A DNA stretch of 64,000 nt from Candidatus Flexicrinis affinis. Lineage in GTDB: Bacteria > Chloroflexota > Anaerolineae > Aggregatilineales > Phototrophicaceae. Shown here one piece after another: positions 31,095 to 40,651 of the stretch. How positions within the stretch are numbered: position 1 is the first letter of the stretch; every line of letters starts with the position of its first letter. The position numbers were made by a program, and so were the translations under genes. The notes under the pieces were generated by a model. That model had not been told where the DNA came from and searched no databases. It was given only the letters and a program-made list of their open reading frames with translations. The stretch covers positions 496,001-560,000 of the forward strand of contig JADJWE010000001.1 of the NCBI GenBank assembly GCA_016716525.1. The letters run 5' to 3'.

Positions 31095-32720
31095 TTAACC
31101 CGCGCCGATGGCGCCGCAGATGTGCACGTCGATGCCCATTGCGGCGAACATCGCGGCTTTGGCGGTGAGTGCATCATCCGCCGCTTGCGCGGAAGGCGCA
31201 TACACGACGTTGAGGTGGTTCGCCTTGTGGCGCGCCATCATCTGATCGCGAGTCACGCCGTGCAGCACCGCGTGCATGATTGGCCATTCCGGCGATGTCG
31301 CCTGCCAGCGCCGCTCGGTCTCCTCGTAGGGAAGCTCGACCACTGATGCGCGGCCGAGGTCCGCATGCAGGCGTCCGTCCATCACAAAGACGCGGCTCCA
31401 CACGATTTCGCCTGCTTTGCTGATCCCTTTGAGCGTGCCGCCCCCCAACCGGAAGTACATCGGATTTTGACGTTCGCTGAATGCGCCCGCGTATCCGCCG
31501 ATGAAATGCGACGCCGGCGCGGAGCCTGAGATCAGGAACACCCACACGAAATCGTCCACGCCGTCGCCCGTGTAATGTTGACCCCAACGCACGTCGTGGA
31601 GAGTCGTCGCGGGATCATAACCTAGGGCGTTCCAGATACGATTGGTCACGAGTGCGTCGACCGCGCATCCTTCGTCAACCTCGTTGAAGTGGGGCAGCGC
31701 CTGACCGGCGTACAGCTCGTCGCCGGTGATCTCGTGAAACACCGGCGGGCGCTCGACATTGTTGAGCAGACCCTCGGCGAGATCGGATGCCGGAACCATA
31801 TCCTTCAACCCTTGTTGATACTGGATTCCGATCGCGTCACAGCCGAAATCATTCGCGATGCGCAGCGCAGCGATGTACATCTTGAGCTGAGTCAGAATTT
31901 GCGCGTCGGTCAATTCGGTCGCCTCGTCGGTGCCGGTGACGAAGGTCATGCCACGGGTCTCCAGCCAGTTGCGGCACGCGAGTGCTTCTTTGTCCGGCAC
32001 GCGATTCATCGCGGCCACCAGCGCCGACTGGCTCAGTCGTTCCTTGTAGATACCGGTTGGGTTCAGCATCTCGTCGTCGATGATCGCGTTGTACATGCCC
32101 ATACAACCCTCATCGAACACGCCGATGATGGCCTTGCGCTGCTTGAGTTCTGCCGCCAGCCGCTGGCCGAGCGCAAGTGCGTCTGCGCTGCCACTCCCGT
32201 CCCAATCGCGGACGTGGCTGACATCATGCGTGATTACGCCTTCGCGCAGCCACTGACGCAGACCGTTGACGAAATACGGGTCGGTGAAGTCCTCGCTCCA
32301 GAGCGTGCTATAGCGCACGCCCATCTTGGTGAGCGATCCATTCAGGTTGAGCATGCCGACCAATCCGGGCCACTGTCCGCTCCAATTGGCGAGCGTGAGG
32401 ATCGGGCCGCGATGGTCGCGCAGGCCGGCCAGAACATGATGGCTGTACTGCCAGACCGCTTCCGCGACGACCAGCGGCGCGTCGGGGGAAATGGACTGGA
32501 AAACATCCATGCCCATACGTTGGCTGTCGATAAAGCCGTGCTGGAGCGCAGCGTTGTAGGCGTGCGCACGCCGAATCGTCCAACCCTCTTTGGCGAACGC
32601 TTCGCCGATACGCTGTTCCATATCGGCTTGTGCCGGCCAGCATTTCTGATTAGCAGAAAGTCGCAGATCGCCGCTTGCAACAAGAACAACTTCATTGGGT
32701 CTAGACTGTATGTCATTCAT
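31095..32720 (-). CDS. L-fucose/L-arabinose isomerase-like protein
   Basis: 541 residues of the fucose-isomerase fold family. Visible conserved parts are IIGVFDEGCMGMYNAIIDDEML (Glu/Asp metal-ligand region), IGIQYQQGLKDM, and the C-terminal domain with ASHFIGGYAGAFSERQNPMYFRLGGGTLKG. It probably isomerises a deoxy or branched aldose in the cytoplasm; the sugar is not predictable. It stands alone, facing the flavodoxin gene, without neighbouring sugar kinase or transporter. Confidence 0.75.
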   Translation of the reverse strand: MNDIQSRPNEVVLVASGDLRLSANQKCWPAQADMEQRIGEAFAKEGWTIRRAHAYNAALQHGFIDSQRMGMDVFQSISPDAPLVVAEAVWQYSHHVLAGLRDHRGPILTLANWSGQWPGLVGMLNLNGSLTKMGVRYSTLWSEDFTDPYFVNGLRQWLREGVITHDVSHVRDWDGSGSADALALGQRLAAELKQRKAIIGVFDEGCMGMYNAIIDDEMLNPTGIYKERLSQSALVAAMNRVPDKEALACRNWLETRGMTFVTGTDEATELTDAQILTQLKMYIAALRIANDFGCDAIGIQYQQGLKDMVPASDLAEGLLNNVERPPVFHEITGDELYAGQALPHFNEVDEGCAVDALVTNRIWNALGYDPATTLHDVRWGQHYTGDGVDDFVWVFLISGSAPASHFIGGYAGAFSERQNPMYFRLGGGTLKGISKAGEIVWSRVFVMDGRLHADLGRASVVELPYEETERRWQATSPEWPIMHAVLHGVTRDQMMARHKANHLNVVYAPSAQAADDALTAKAAMFAAMGIDVHICGAIGAG

Positions 32721-32952
32721 CGGGTCGTGTCCTGACTACCGAAACAGTTGAATGCGGCCTCGCATATACACCGATGATAACGCAGCACGCGCAGGTCGGC
32801 ATGACGCCAATGATCCCGGACCGCGTTCGACCTCGACCTGCGCGGCAAGCGCGAATACATAGAGGCAATCCTTTGCGCCATGGGTGGCATGAAGAAGGCC
32901 CATTTCAGCCGAAGCGAGGGCGCGCACAACAGCATTATTGGGTGTACGCCCC

Positions 32953-32980
32953 CATGACACCGGGAAACGGTCCGCTGTAC
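32953..32980 (+). promoter_or_regulatory. Repeated upstream element, copy 1
   Basis: A 28-base sequence beginning CATGACACCGGGAAAC and ending CTGTAC, 48 bases before the DUF4397/fasciclin gene. It is 25/28 identical to the copy at 34123, which has the same distance to its gene. ATGACA-N18-TACAGT could be a promoter; the conserved block between suggests a regulator site. The rest of the 307-base gap 32721-33027 shows nothing else. Confidence 0.55.
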
Positions 32981-33027
32981 AGTTGTCGGAAGGGCTACCG
33001 AATCGAGTTACAGGGAGCATGTCGGTC

Positions 33028-34068
33028 ATGAATGCGAAGCGGGTACTCACAGTCCTGTTGATGTTCGCCGTGAGTTTCATGGCGCACGGACAAGCTGACA
33101 AGCCGGCCAGACTACGGGTAATGCAGCTTTCGTATGTGCTCGATGTCAGCGCGCTAGTTGATGTCGCGGTCGATGGCAACGTACTGTTCGAGGAGATCAG
33201 CTTTCCGTTCGTCACAGACTACGTCGTGTTGGCGCCGGGAGAGCACGAGCTGACGACATCGATCAGTGGCCGGGACGACTACGTTGCATCCCTGACGCTG
33301 ACGCTGGAGGCAGGCACCGACTACTTCGTTATTGTCGAGGGCGACTACGCGCAAGGCGTGAATTACATGGTCATCGTACTCGGCATCCCACCTGATAGCC
33401 CCGCGCAAAGCGCTGCAATCGTGGCCAACCTCACCTCGCTCGCGATCACGGACCTTGCAGTCGACGACCAACTCGTCGTCGAGAGTGTCACACCGGGCGA
33501 TTACGCGACACTCGCTCTCCCGAACGTGGAATTCGCGGTCTCGGGCAGTTTTGGCGACCAATCCTACAGCGAGACCTTCACTCCACACTCGAACACCCGA
33601 CAGATTATCGCCGTGCGGCAGCAGCCGTCCGGCGAGCCGATGCAGATCTACGATCGGTCGAGCTGGCTGTCGGTCGCGGACTATCTGCGCTCGGTCGAAG
33701 AAGGCGCGCAGTTCTCGCGCGTTGCTGCGGCCATCGTCGCGTCAGGCGCGCTCGACGCCCTGAGCGACGATCATGCGTTCACGCTGTTCTTGCCGGTAAA
33801 CGGTGCGCTGGACGGAGTCGATCTGCCGACAGATGCGGAAACATTGATCGCCCTGTTGTCCGATCACGTCGTTATCGGCAGTCTGTCGCCGTACTTGCTG
33901 CCCCGAAACGCGACGGTGACGACCCTCTCCGGGGCCGTGATCGCGCCCGATTTCGGCTCGACCCCTAGCGGCTACTGGGAAATCGACGGCGCACCGATCC
34001 TGTGGGACATTCGACTCCCCAACGGCGTGATCTACGGCATCGATGGCGTGATCGACCTGTCCCGGTAG
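33028..34068 (+). CDS. Exported DUF4397 plus fasciclin-like protein
   Basis: 346 residues from ATG 33028 (GGGAG 10 bases upstream; an ATG at 33019 is too close to it). Signal peptide to about MAHGQA (23). Residues ~28-215 form a DUF4397-type beta domain (RVMQLSYVLDVSALVDVAVDG; ELTTSISG; YFVIVEGD). Residues ~225-346 are a FAS1/fasciclin domain (SVADYLRSVEEGAQFSRVAAAI; DDHAFTLFLPVNGALDG; VIYGIDGVIDLSR). Such proteins are adhesive or cell-envelope associated. It shares an upstream element with the next gene. Confidence 0.85.
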   Translation: MNAKRVLTVLLMFAVSFMAHGQADKPARLRVMQLSYVLDVSALVDVAVDGNVLFEEISFPFVTDYVVLAPGEHELTTSISGRDDYVASLTLTLEAGTDYFVIVEGDYAQGVNYMVIVLGIPPDSPAQSAAIVANLTSLAITDLAVDDQLVVESVTPGDYATLALPNVEFAVSGSFGDQSYSETFTPHSNTRQIIAVRQQPSGEPMQIYDRSSWLSVADYLRSVEEGAQFSRVAAAIVASGALDALSDDHAFTLFLPVNGALDGVDLPTDAETLIALLSDHVVIGSLSPYLLPRNATVTTLSGAVIAPDFGSTPSGYWEIDGAPILWDIRLPNGVIYGIDGVIDLSR

Positions 34069-34122
34069 CGCGCCTAGCCTCATACCCGTGCGGATTTCCC
34101 GGCCGCTCTGGGTGCACAGCCT

Positions 34123-34150
34123 CATGACACCGGGAAACAGCCCCCTGTAC
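34123..34150 (+). promoter_or_regulatory. Repeated upstream element, copy 2
   Basis: Second copy of the 28-base element, 54 bases before ATG 34204. Its last six bases (CTGTAC) are also the first six of a 20-bp hairpin arm, so the two signals are physically interlocked. Confidence 0.55.
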
Positions 34151-34192
34151 CGTAAACGGTGAGCGCCAATGTGCTCACCGTTTACGGTACAG
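34145..34192 (+). repeat. Perfect 20-bp inverted repeat in the 5' leader of the cupredoxin-like gene
   Basis: Left arm 34145-34164 (CTGTACCGTAAACGGTGAGC) and right arm 34173-34192 are exact reverse complements around an 8-base loop. The AG that ends the right arm is the start of the ribosome site AGGAGA (34191-34196) of ATG 34204. Folded in RNA it would cover the leader up to the ribosome site. No T run follows, so it is not an ordinary terminator. Confidence 0.75.
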
Positions 34193-34203
34193 GAGACAGC
34201 ATC

Positions 34204-35568
34204 ATGTGGAAGAAGCTCGGCCGCTTTGGTCTGATGTGTGCCATCCTCGCGTTCACACTCGTGGGCATGGTCGCGGCTCAGGCAGAAATTCCTTCGGTCA
34301 CGGTGACGATTACGGCAGATGGACTAACCGCGCCGGGAGCCCTGCCGGAAGGTTACGTCAACGTGACATTCGACAACACATCGGAAGCGCCGTTTGTCGG
34401 TGTCGTGTTCCAGCTCAACGACGGCGTCACGATGGACGATGTGTTTACGTCTATGGCGGAAGGCGATCCGATGGGGTTCCTGCCGCTGGTCCGGCTGAAA
34501 GGCGGCCCCGGCGTCATGCCCGGGCAGTCTGTCACGATGACCTACGCGCTCGAAGCGGGCAACTATGCGCTGCTGAACTTCTTCGGCGAAATGCCGCAGG
34601 TGGCCGCGTTCAACGTCACCGAAGGCGAAGATGTCACGCAGGTCGAGCCGGCCACCGACCTAAACGTGGTCATGACGGACTTCGTCTTTGGCCTGCCCGC
34701 AACCCTCCCCGCAGGCAGTAGTGTTTGGCAGCTCATCAACAGCGGTTCGCAGTGGCATGAACTCGCCATCGCGCCGGTCGACGCCGGCACGACCGCCGAG
34801 GACGTGCTCGCGCTGCTGGCTGAAGGCGAGGAGTCGACCCTGCAGCAGTTCCCGATCCTGATGCCGATCGAGGCCGGCGGCACGGTCTGGGTCGACGTCG
34901 ACCTCCTGCCCGGCACGTACGCCGTGATCTGCAACCTGCCCGATCTGGCGAACATGGAAGACATGCACATCCACTATGACCTCGGCATGATCCAGATCGT
35001 CACAGTGACGGCAGATACCGTCACCTATACCGACCCTAACGGCCTGTTCACACTGGATTACCCGGCGGCGCTGACGGCGGTGCGACCTGATCTTGCGGCA
35101 GAATTCGGGCTGCCCTTCCCCAGTGTCGCGTTTGCCGACAGCGACGACACCCTCGACTTGTCCACGACAGCGCAGCTTGTCCCAGAGGGGGGCTGGGGAA
35201 TCGCCGCGATATTCATCCCGGAAGCGTTTTTCACCGCGATGGAGATGCCCGAAGATGCGCCGCTCATTGATCGGGCAACGGTCTTTGTCCCTCAGGAGGG
35301 CAATGCTGAAGGTTTGGTCGTGGCGGCGATAAACGAGATCACGCTGGCGAATGGCGCACCGGCAATTCAGGCCGAAGGCGCGGGAGAGACGGAGGACACC
35401 TATGTCGTGTTCACGCAAGCGGGCGATGGACTCTTTGTGATGGTGTCGATGATCTCAGCGCCAGGTGGGCGCACCGCCGAAATGGTGGATGGTTTGATGA
35501 CGGTGGTCAACAGCATCCAGTTCACCGGCACGCTCGAAGACATCATGGCGGGTATGGACGGCGAATAA
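34204..35568 (+). CDS. Exported protein with cupredoxin-like copper site
   Basis: 454 residues; signal peptide to AQA (~26). Two beta-sandwich segments: ~28-145 (ITADGLTAPGALPEGYVNVTFDN) and ~150-270. The second has His185 (QWHELAI), Cys243 (YAVICNLPD), His255/257 (MHIHYDLGM) and Met262, the order and spacing of a type 1 copper site (H...C...H...M). The last ~180 residues (LFTLDYPAAL...VNSIQFTGTL) look like a PsbP/DUF1795-type domain. Probable extracytoplasmic copper or redox protein. Expression is likely shaped by the hairpin and repeated element before it. Confidence 0.75.
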   Translation: MWKKLGRFGLMCAILAFTLVGMVAAQAEIPSVTVTITADGLTAPGALPEGYVNVTFDNTSEAPFVGVVFQLNDGVTMDDVFTSMAEGDPMGFLPLVRLKGGPGVMPGQSVTMTYALEAGNYALLNFFGEMPQVAAFNVTEGEDVTQVEPATDLNVVMTDFVFGLPATLPAGSSVWQLINSGSQWHELAIAPVDAGTTAEDVLALLAEGEESTLQQFPILMPIEAGGTVWVDVDLLPGTYAVICNLPDLANMEDMHIHYDLGMIQIVTVTADTVTYTDPNGLFTLDYPAALTAVRPDLAAEFGLPFPSVAFADSDDTLDLSTTAQLVPEGGWGIAAIFIPEAFFTAMEMPEDAPLIDRATVFVPQEGNAEGLVVAAINEITLANGAPAIQAEGAGETEDTYVVFTQAGDGLFVMVSMISAPGGRTAEMVDGLMTVVNSIQFTGTLEDIMAGMDGE

Positions 35569-35632
35569 CGAAATTGCACATAGAATGATGGGATGGGCGG
35601 CGGTGAGCTGCCCATCCGAGCGGAGTAGTCGC

Positions 35633-36523
35633 ATGGACCGAACAGCCCAGATCCTGACGTTGCGCGACGGGCGTACGCTCGGCTATGCCGAGTGGGGCGA
35701 CCCGAACGGCAGACCGGTCTTGCTGTTCGGCGGCAGCACCAGTTCGCGTCTGCTGCGCCCATCCGACACCGCCTCACTTACCGAGTCCGGAGTCCACCTC
35801 TATACGTTCGATCGTCCCGGCACCGGATTGAGCAGCAGGCAGCCAAACCGGACGCTGCTCGACTGGCCGGCAGACGTGCGCGACTTCGCTGATCAGAAGC
35901 AGCTTGGCCGCTTCGCCGTCATTGGCGGTTCACTGGGCGGCGCCTACGCCGTCGCGTGCGCGTATGCGCTGCCCGATCGCCTGATCTGCGCCTCGATCGT
36001 CAGTGGAGTGGCCGGCCTCGACGATCCCGACGTATTCGCATCACAGAATCGGGCGACCCAAACGTTGACGCGCATGGCCCAGCGGAATCCGAAGCTGTTG
36101 GCCTTTCAAAACAGCATGTCCCGGCCGTTGATTAGCAGCAGGTTCGGCAAACGTATGCTGCGCGCCGCGCTTGGCAACCTGCCCGCCAGCGATCTGGCGC
36201 TGCTGGATCGTCCCGGCGAGATGGACATCATGCACGAGAGCGTGCGCGAATGCCTGCGTCCGGGTGGCTCAGGCGCCGCCGACGATATGCGGGCTGTCGT
36301 GCTGGACTGGGGCTTCAATCTGGAAGACATCGAGACGAAGGTGTTCATCTGGCAAGGCGAGGACGACCCGCAGGCCACCCCAGCGATGGCGCGCTACATG
36401 GCGGCGCGGATTACCGACAGCGAGACCCGGCTGATCCCCGGCGCGGGTCATCTTCTGATCATCAGCCACTGGCGCGACATCGTGGCTCAGCTCGTCGGCT
36501 ACTGGCGCAGCAAAGAAGTGTGA
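35633..36523 (+). CDS. Alpha/beta hydrolase
   Basis: 296 residues from ATG 35633 (GGAG upstream). Nucleophile elbow GGSLGGAYA, acid in FIWQGEDDP, catalytic His in GAGHLLIISHW; the oxyanion region is LFGGSTSSR. A single-domain epoxide-hydrolase/esterase type with unknown substrate. Located 18 bases before the first glycosyltransferase gene. Confidence 0.85.
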   Translation: MDRTAQILTLRDGRTLGYAEWGDPNGRPVLLFGGSTSSRLLRPSDTASLTESGVHLYTFDRPGTGLSSRQPNRTLLDWPADVRDFADQKQLGRFAVIGGSLGGAYAVACAYALPDRLICASIVSGVAGLDDPDVFASQNRATQTLTRMAQRNPKLLAFQNSMSRPLISSRFGKRMLRAALGNLPASDLALLDRPGEMDIMHESVRECLRPGGSGAADDMRAVVLDWGFNLEDIETKVFIWQGEDDPQATPAMARYMAARITDSETRLIPGAGHLLIISHWRDIVAQLVGYWRSKEV

Positions 36524-36541
36524 GACAGAGGAATTAGACCC

Positions 36542-37786
36542 ATGCACATCGCGATCTTCGTTTATGGCACGTGGGGCGATATCCGGCCGCACGTCGTGTT
36601 GGGAACGGCGCTTCAGAAAGCGGGTCATGAGGTTCAAGTCGTCGCGTCGACGGGCTACGAAACGTGGGTGCGCGAGCGTGGGTTGGGCTTCTATCCCTTG
36701 ACGACCGACGTCAACACCTTCACTCGAGAGAACGCGGCGCTCATGGATGCGGGCGTTGTGCGGCAGCTTCAAACCCTGCGAACGCGCATTGCGCCGATCT
36801 TCATGCAGATGGGACTCGAAGTGATGGAAGCGACCCGCGAATCCAACGTGCTGTTGACGGTCGAGTTCGGTCTCTCGCTCCTGTTCGACGTGGTGAAGGC
36901 CAACAACCTGAAGCCGATCTTCATCAACCCGGCACCGATCAACCCGACGCGCGCGTCGAATACTGTTCTGCCTGCTCGGCCGGGGTGGTTCCCCTTTGAG
37001 GGGTGGTACAACCGCTTCGGCTATACGGTGCTGCGGCAGTCGGCATGGCGGTCACTTGGCGGGGCGCGAAACGCGCTGGCGAAACAGCTCGGACTGCCGA
37101 AAAGCGGCTACCGGGACTTCCGCGCCCTAGTCGATACCGCGCCTGCGCTGACGACCGTAAGCCGGCACATCTTCCAGCGTCCGTCGGATTGGGGCGATCA
37201 CTGGCAGGTGACCGGATTTCTCTTCGATGACGATCCGGATTGGACGCCGCCGGCGGACTTGGTCGACTTTCTGGCGGCGGGCGAAGCGCCGGTGTATGTC
37301 GGGTTCGGCAGTATGCCGGACGCCAACCCGGAAGCCACCACGCGAACCATCCTGAGCGCCGTGCGGCAAGCAGGCAAACGGGCCGTGATCCTCACCGGGT
37401 GGGCCGGCCTCGGCACGGAGGATGTGCCGGAAGACGTCTACATCCTCAAGTATGCGCCGCATCACTGGCTGTTTCCGAAGATGTCGGCGGTCGTCCATCA
37501 CGGCGGCTCGGGCACGACTGCGTCTGGAATGCGTGCGGGTGTGCCCACGGTTATCGTGCCGCATGTCGGCGATCAAGGGTTCTGGGGAAGGACGGTCAAG
37601 GCTCATGGTGTCGGCACCGCGCCGATCCCGCGCAAGAAGCTGACCTCCGACAACTTGGCGGCGGCGATCACGGAATCGACCACGAGCCGCACTCTACAGG
37701 CGAACGCGCTGGCGCTCGGCGAGAAGATCCAGAGGGAGGATGCCCTTGCAGACGCGGTATCGTGGATGGAGCGATTCCTTACTTAG
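36542..37786 (+). CDS. MGT/UGT-type glycosyltransferase (GT1)
   Basis: 414 residues. GT-B fold: N-terminal IFVYGTWGDIRPHVVLGTALQKAGHEV and C-terminal nucleotide-sugar motif YVGFGSM...HHGGSGTTASGMRAGVPTVIVPHVGDQGFWG, as in sterol and macrolide glucosyltransferases. Transfers a sugar from UDP/TDP donors to a small hydrophobic acceptor. A second, related copy lies at 40869, beyond the two-component genes. Confidence 0.9.
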   Translation: MHIAIFVYGTWGDIRPHVVLGTALQKAGHEVQVVASTGYETWVRERGLGFYPLTTDVNTFTRENAALMDAGVVRQLQTLRTRIAPIFMQMGLEVMEATRESNVLLTVEFGLSLLFDVVKANNLKPIFINPAPINPTRASNTVLPARPGWFPFEGWYNRFGYTVLRQSAWRSLGGARNALAKQLGLPKSGYRDFRALVDTAPALTTVSRHIFQRPSDWGDHWQVTGFLFDDDPDWTPPADLVDFLAAGEAPVYVGFGSMPDANPEATTRTILSAVRQAGKRAVILTGWAGLGTEDVPEDVYILKYAPHHWLFPKMSAVVHHGGSGTTASGMRAGVPTVIVPHVGDQGFWGRTVKAHGVGTAPIPRKKLTSDNLAAAITESTTSRTLQANALALGEKIQREDALADAVSWMERFLT

Positions 37787-37877
37787 CGGCTGATTACGCA
37801 GACCCGGAAACGACCAAGGCTATGAAACGAACACGCAAGGTAGACCGCCGCCTTTGGCATCAAGGGTGGATCTCGCC

Positions 37878-39974
37878 ATGATCGCGATTGAACGCCTTCC
37901 CGAGTCGTGGATGCGATTCGGAATCATAATCCTGTGCATCATCGGTGTTGTGATGCTGCTTATCGGCATACCCATCCGTTATGAGGCGCTGATGCAGGTG
38001 TGCGACGGACCGGAGTGCGCGCGTCGCGTACTGACCACCGGCGACCTAGCCGCAGTGGCCGACATGGGATGGACACAGCAGGGGTACGCGCTGTTCCAGC
38101 TCGCGACTGAACTCACGTATCTCGCGGTGATGGGGCCGCTGGCGGTCTTCCTGTTCCGCCGGCGCGATTCGCCGCAGCGCCACATGCCTGTGCTCACCGC
38201 CTACATCCTCGTGGCGCTGGCGACGATACTTATGCCGGAGATCACGCTGGCGTTGGCGCGGTCGGGCAACGGATGGTACCTCCTGTATCAGGTCGTCAAG
38301 TCCGTGGCGATGCTCGGGTTCTTCCTGTTTCTTTTTACATTCCCGGATGGTCGGTTTGTACCCGGGCGGCTGCGCTGGATGCTCGTGGTCCCGGCCGTAA
38401 GCGCCGGCATCTGGCTCGTTACGGGACTGCCGGAGTGGGATCAGGCCGAACGCACCGGAATCATGCTCACAATGGCCGTCTTGTGGACGGGCGTGATCGC
38501 GCAGATCTACCGCTACCGCACGACCTCATCGCAGGAAGCGCGCCAGCAAACGAAGTGGCTGCTCTTCGGTCTCCTCCTGGTAGTCATCGTGAACTTTGTA
38601 TGGGTCATCGCGTTTCAATTCCTCCCACAAGGCGAGGACGATGCCGCTGGATCCCGGGTACTGTTCAATACCCTCGGCTTTCTCGTCCTGATGACCGGCC
38701 CGCTGTCGATCGCCATGGCGCTCACGTTCGGCATCCTGCGCTACCGACTGTGGGACATCGACCTCCTCATCAACCGCACGCTGGTCTATGCGCTGTTGAC
38801 CGTCGTCGTGGTCGTGCTGTACGCCGCCGTCGTCACCGTGCTGAGTCAGGTGACACGCGGCGACAACACGCTGCCAGCGTTCGCCGCCGCTGGCGCGATT
38901 GCCGTGAGCTTTCATACTATTCGGGAACGGATTCAGCGTGCGATCAACCGGCTCATGTTCGGTCAGCGCGACGAACCACAAGCCGTGCTGCTTGAACTCT
39001 CAAACCAACTTCGAGCCGCCGTGCTGCCCAAAGACTTGCTGGAGTCCAGTGTCAACACCGTCGCGCGCACGCTGCGCGTCCCGTATGTGGCCATTGCCAC
39101 TCAGCGCGGCGAGGCGCACAGCATGCAAACGGCGTTCGGACAAGATCGGACGCCGAAGCACGCGTTTCCGCTGATCCACCAGAATGAAGTCGTCGGTGAA
39201 CTCGTGGTCGGTCAGCGTTCGCCCGGCGAACCGCTCAACCGCGCGGATCGGGCTGTTCTGGAGGGGATTGCCCAGCAGTTGGGCGCGGTCGTCTATGCGG
39301 TACGCCTGCAAGCCGACCTGCAAGCCGCCCGCGAGCGTCTCGTGCTCACCCGTGAGGAGGAACGCCGTCGAATCCGGCGCGACCTGCACGATGGATTAGG
39401 CCCGGCACTCGCCAGCCTGCCGCTCAAGATCGACGCGGCGATCGACCTGATGGAACAGGAGCGTCCTACCTCGGTGCGCTTGCTGGACGACGTCAAGCGT
39501 CAGTCGCAGCAGCTTGTCGCCGACGTTCGGAGTGTGGTGCACGATCTCCGCCCGCCGTCGCTTGACGAATTGGGGCTGGTCGAAGCGCTGCGCGCCGGGC
39601 TCGCACAGCTCGGTGCTCAAAGCGGCGGCCCGACCTTCAGCCTCGACGCTGATCGCTTGCCCGACGTCCTATCGGCAGCCGCCGAAGTCGCGACGTATCG
39701 GATTGCGCTCGAAGCCGCGACCAATGCGCTCAAACACGCAAACGCCAGACACTGTTGGATTACCTTGGGCGTGACGGGCGCAAACAGACTCGCGATCACG
39801 ATCGAAGATGACGGGATCGGCATGCCGGCGACGATCGTACCGAACGTCGGACTGCGATCGATGCGTGAGCGGGCCGAGGAACTTGGCGGCACGTTCCAGA
39901 TCGAGGCGGGCGGGCGCGGCGGGACCCGCATCGCTGGGACGATTCCCCTCCCGGAAAGGAATCATGCGCCATGA
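37878..39974 (+). CDS. NarL/DesK-type sensor histidine kinase
   Basis: 698 residues. Residues 1-~330: about ten membrane helices with a short outside loop holding Cys (VCDGPECARR). Then a GAF-like domain (~350-480), HisKA_3 dimerisation helix with the phosphorylated His504 (RRDLHDGLGPAL) and a HATPase_c domain (IALEAATNALKHANA; IEDDGIGM; GLRSMRERAEELGG). ATG 37878 has GGTGGA 8 bases upstream. Overlaps the response regulator start by 4 bases. The sensed signal is unknown. Confidence 0.92.
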   Translation: MIAIERLPESWMRFGIIILCIIGVVMLLIGIPIRYEALMQVCDGPECARRVLTTGDLAAVADMGWTQQGYALFQLATELTYLAVMGPLAVFLFRRRDSPQRHMPVLTAYILVALATILMPEITLALARSGNGWYLLYQVVKSVAMLGFFLFLFTFPDGRFVPGRLRWMLVVPAVSAGIWLVTGLPEWDQAERTGIMLTMAVLWTGVIAQIYRYRTTSSQEARQQTKWLLFGLLLVVIVNFVWVIAFQFLPQGEDDAAGSRVLFNTLGFLVLMTGPLSIAMALTFGILRYRLWDIDLLINRTLVYALLTVVVVVLYAAVVTVLSQVTRGDNTLPAFAAAGAIAVSFHTIRERIQRAINRLMFGQRDEPQAVLLELSNQLRAAVLPKDLLESSVNTVARTLRVPYVAIATQRGEAHSMQTAFGQDRTPKHAFPLIHQNEVVGELVVGQRSPGEPLNRADRAVLEGIAQQLGAVVYAVRLQADLQAARERLVLTREEERRRIRRDLHDGLGPALASLPLKIDAAIDLMEQERPTSVRLLDDVKRQSQQLVADVRSVVHDLRPPSLDELGLVEALRAGLAQLGAQSGGPTFSLDADRLPDVLSAAAEVATYRIALEAATNALKHANARHCWITLGVTGANRLAITIEDDGIGMPATIVPNVGLRSMRERAEELGGTFQIEAGGRGGTRIAGTIPLPERNHAP

Positions 39975-40651
39975 GTGCGCAACCGATTCGCCTGATAATC
40001 GTGGACGACCATACGCTCTTTCGCGAAGGACTTCAGGCGATATTCCTCACGGCAAGCGACATCGAAGTCGTCGGCGTAGCGGCCAGCGGCGAGGCCGCGG
40101 TGGAGCAGGCCGGTAATCTGAGGCCCGATGTCGTGCTGATGGACATTCAGATGGGGGGCATGAACGGCATCGAAGCCACACGGCGGATTCTGTCTGATCT
40201 ACCGGATGTCAAAGTGGTCATGTTGACGATGCTCGAGGACAGCGAGTCGCTCATGGCGGCGATGGCCGCTGGCGCCGTGAGCTATGTGCTCAAAGGGGCA
40301 GACAAAGCCGAGGTCTTCCGTACGATCCGTTCTGCCGCAGCGGGAGAAGTCTTGTTCGGGCCGGCCATCGCGCGCCGTGTGACGGACTACTTTCGCAGTC
40401 TGAACAGCGTATCGCGGCGTGGCGATTCGCCGCCGGTTCCGTTTCCCGAACTCTCCGAGCGCGAACTCGAGGTGCTGGACCTCATCGCACGTGGGCTGAA
40501 CAACCATGAAATCGCCTCGGCGCTCTATGTCACGGTCAAGACGGTCAGCAACCACATCTCGAATATCTTCAGCAAGCTGCACGTCGCAGACCGCGCACAG
40601 GCGATCGTCAAGGCACGGAACGCCGGACTGGGCGGGGAAAACGCGCGATGA
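39971..40651 (+). CDS. NarL/FixJ-family response regulator
   Basis: 226 residues. Receiver domain with acidic pocket (IIVDDHTLFREGL), phospho-acceptor Asp in DVVLMDIQMGG, Lys in YVLKGADK; LuxR-type HTH at the C-terminus (LSERELEVLDLIARGLNNHEIASALYVTVKTV). Cognate partner of the kinase that overlaps it. Its stop overlaps the ATG of a 73-residue gene. Confidence 0.95.
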   Translation: MSAQPIRLIIVDDHTLFREGLQAIFLTASDIEVVGVAASGEAAVEQAGNLRPDVVLMDIQMGGMNGIEATRRILSDLPDVKVVMLTMLEDSESLMAAMAAGAVSYVLKGADKAEVFRTIRSAAAGEVLFGPAIARRVTDYFRSLNSVSRRGDSPPVPFPELSERELEVLDLIARGLNNHEIASALYVTVKTVSNHISNIFSKLHVADRAQAIVKARNAGLGGENAR

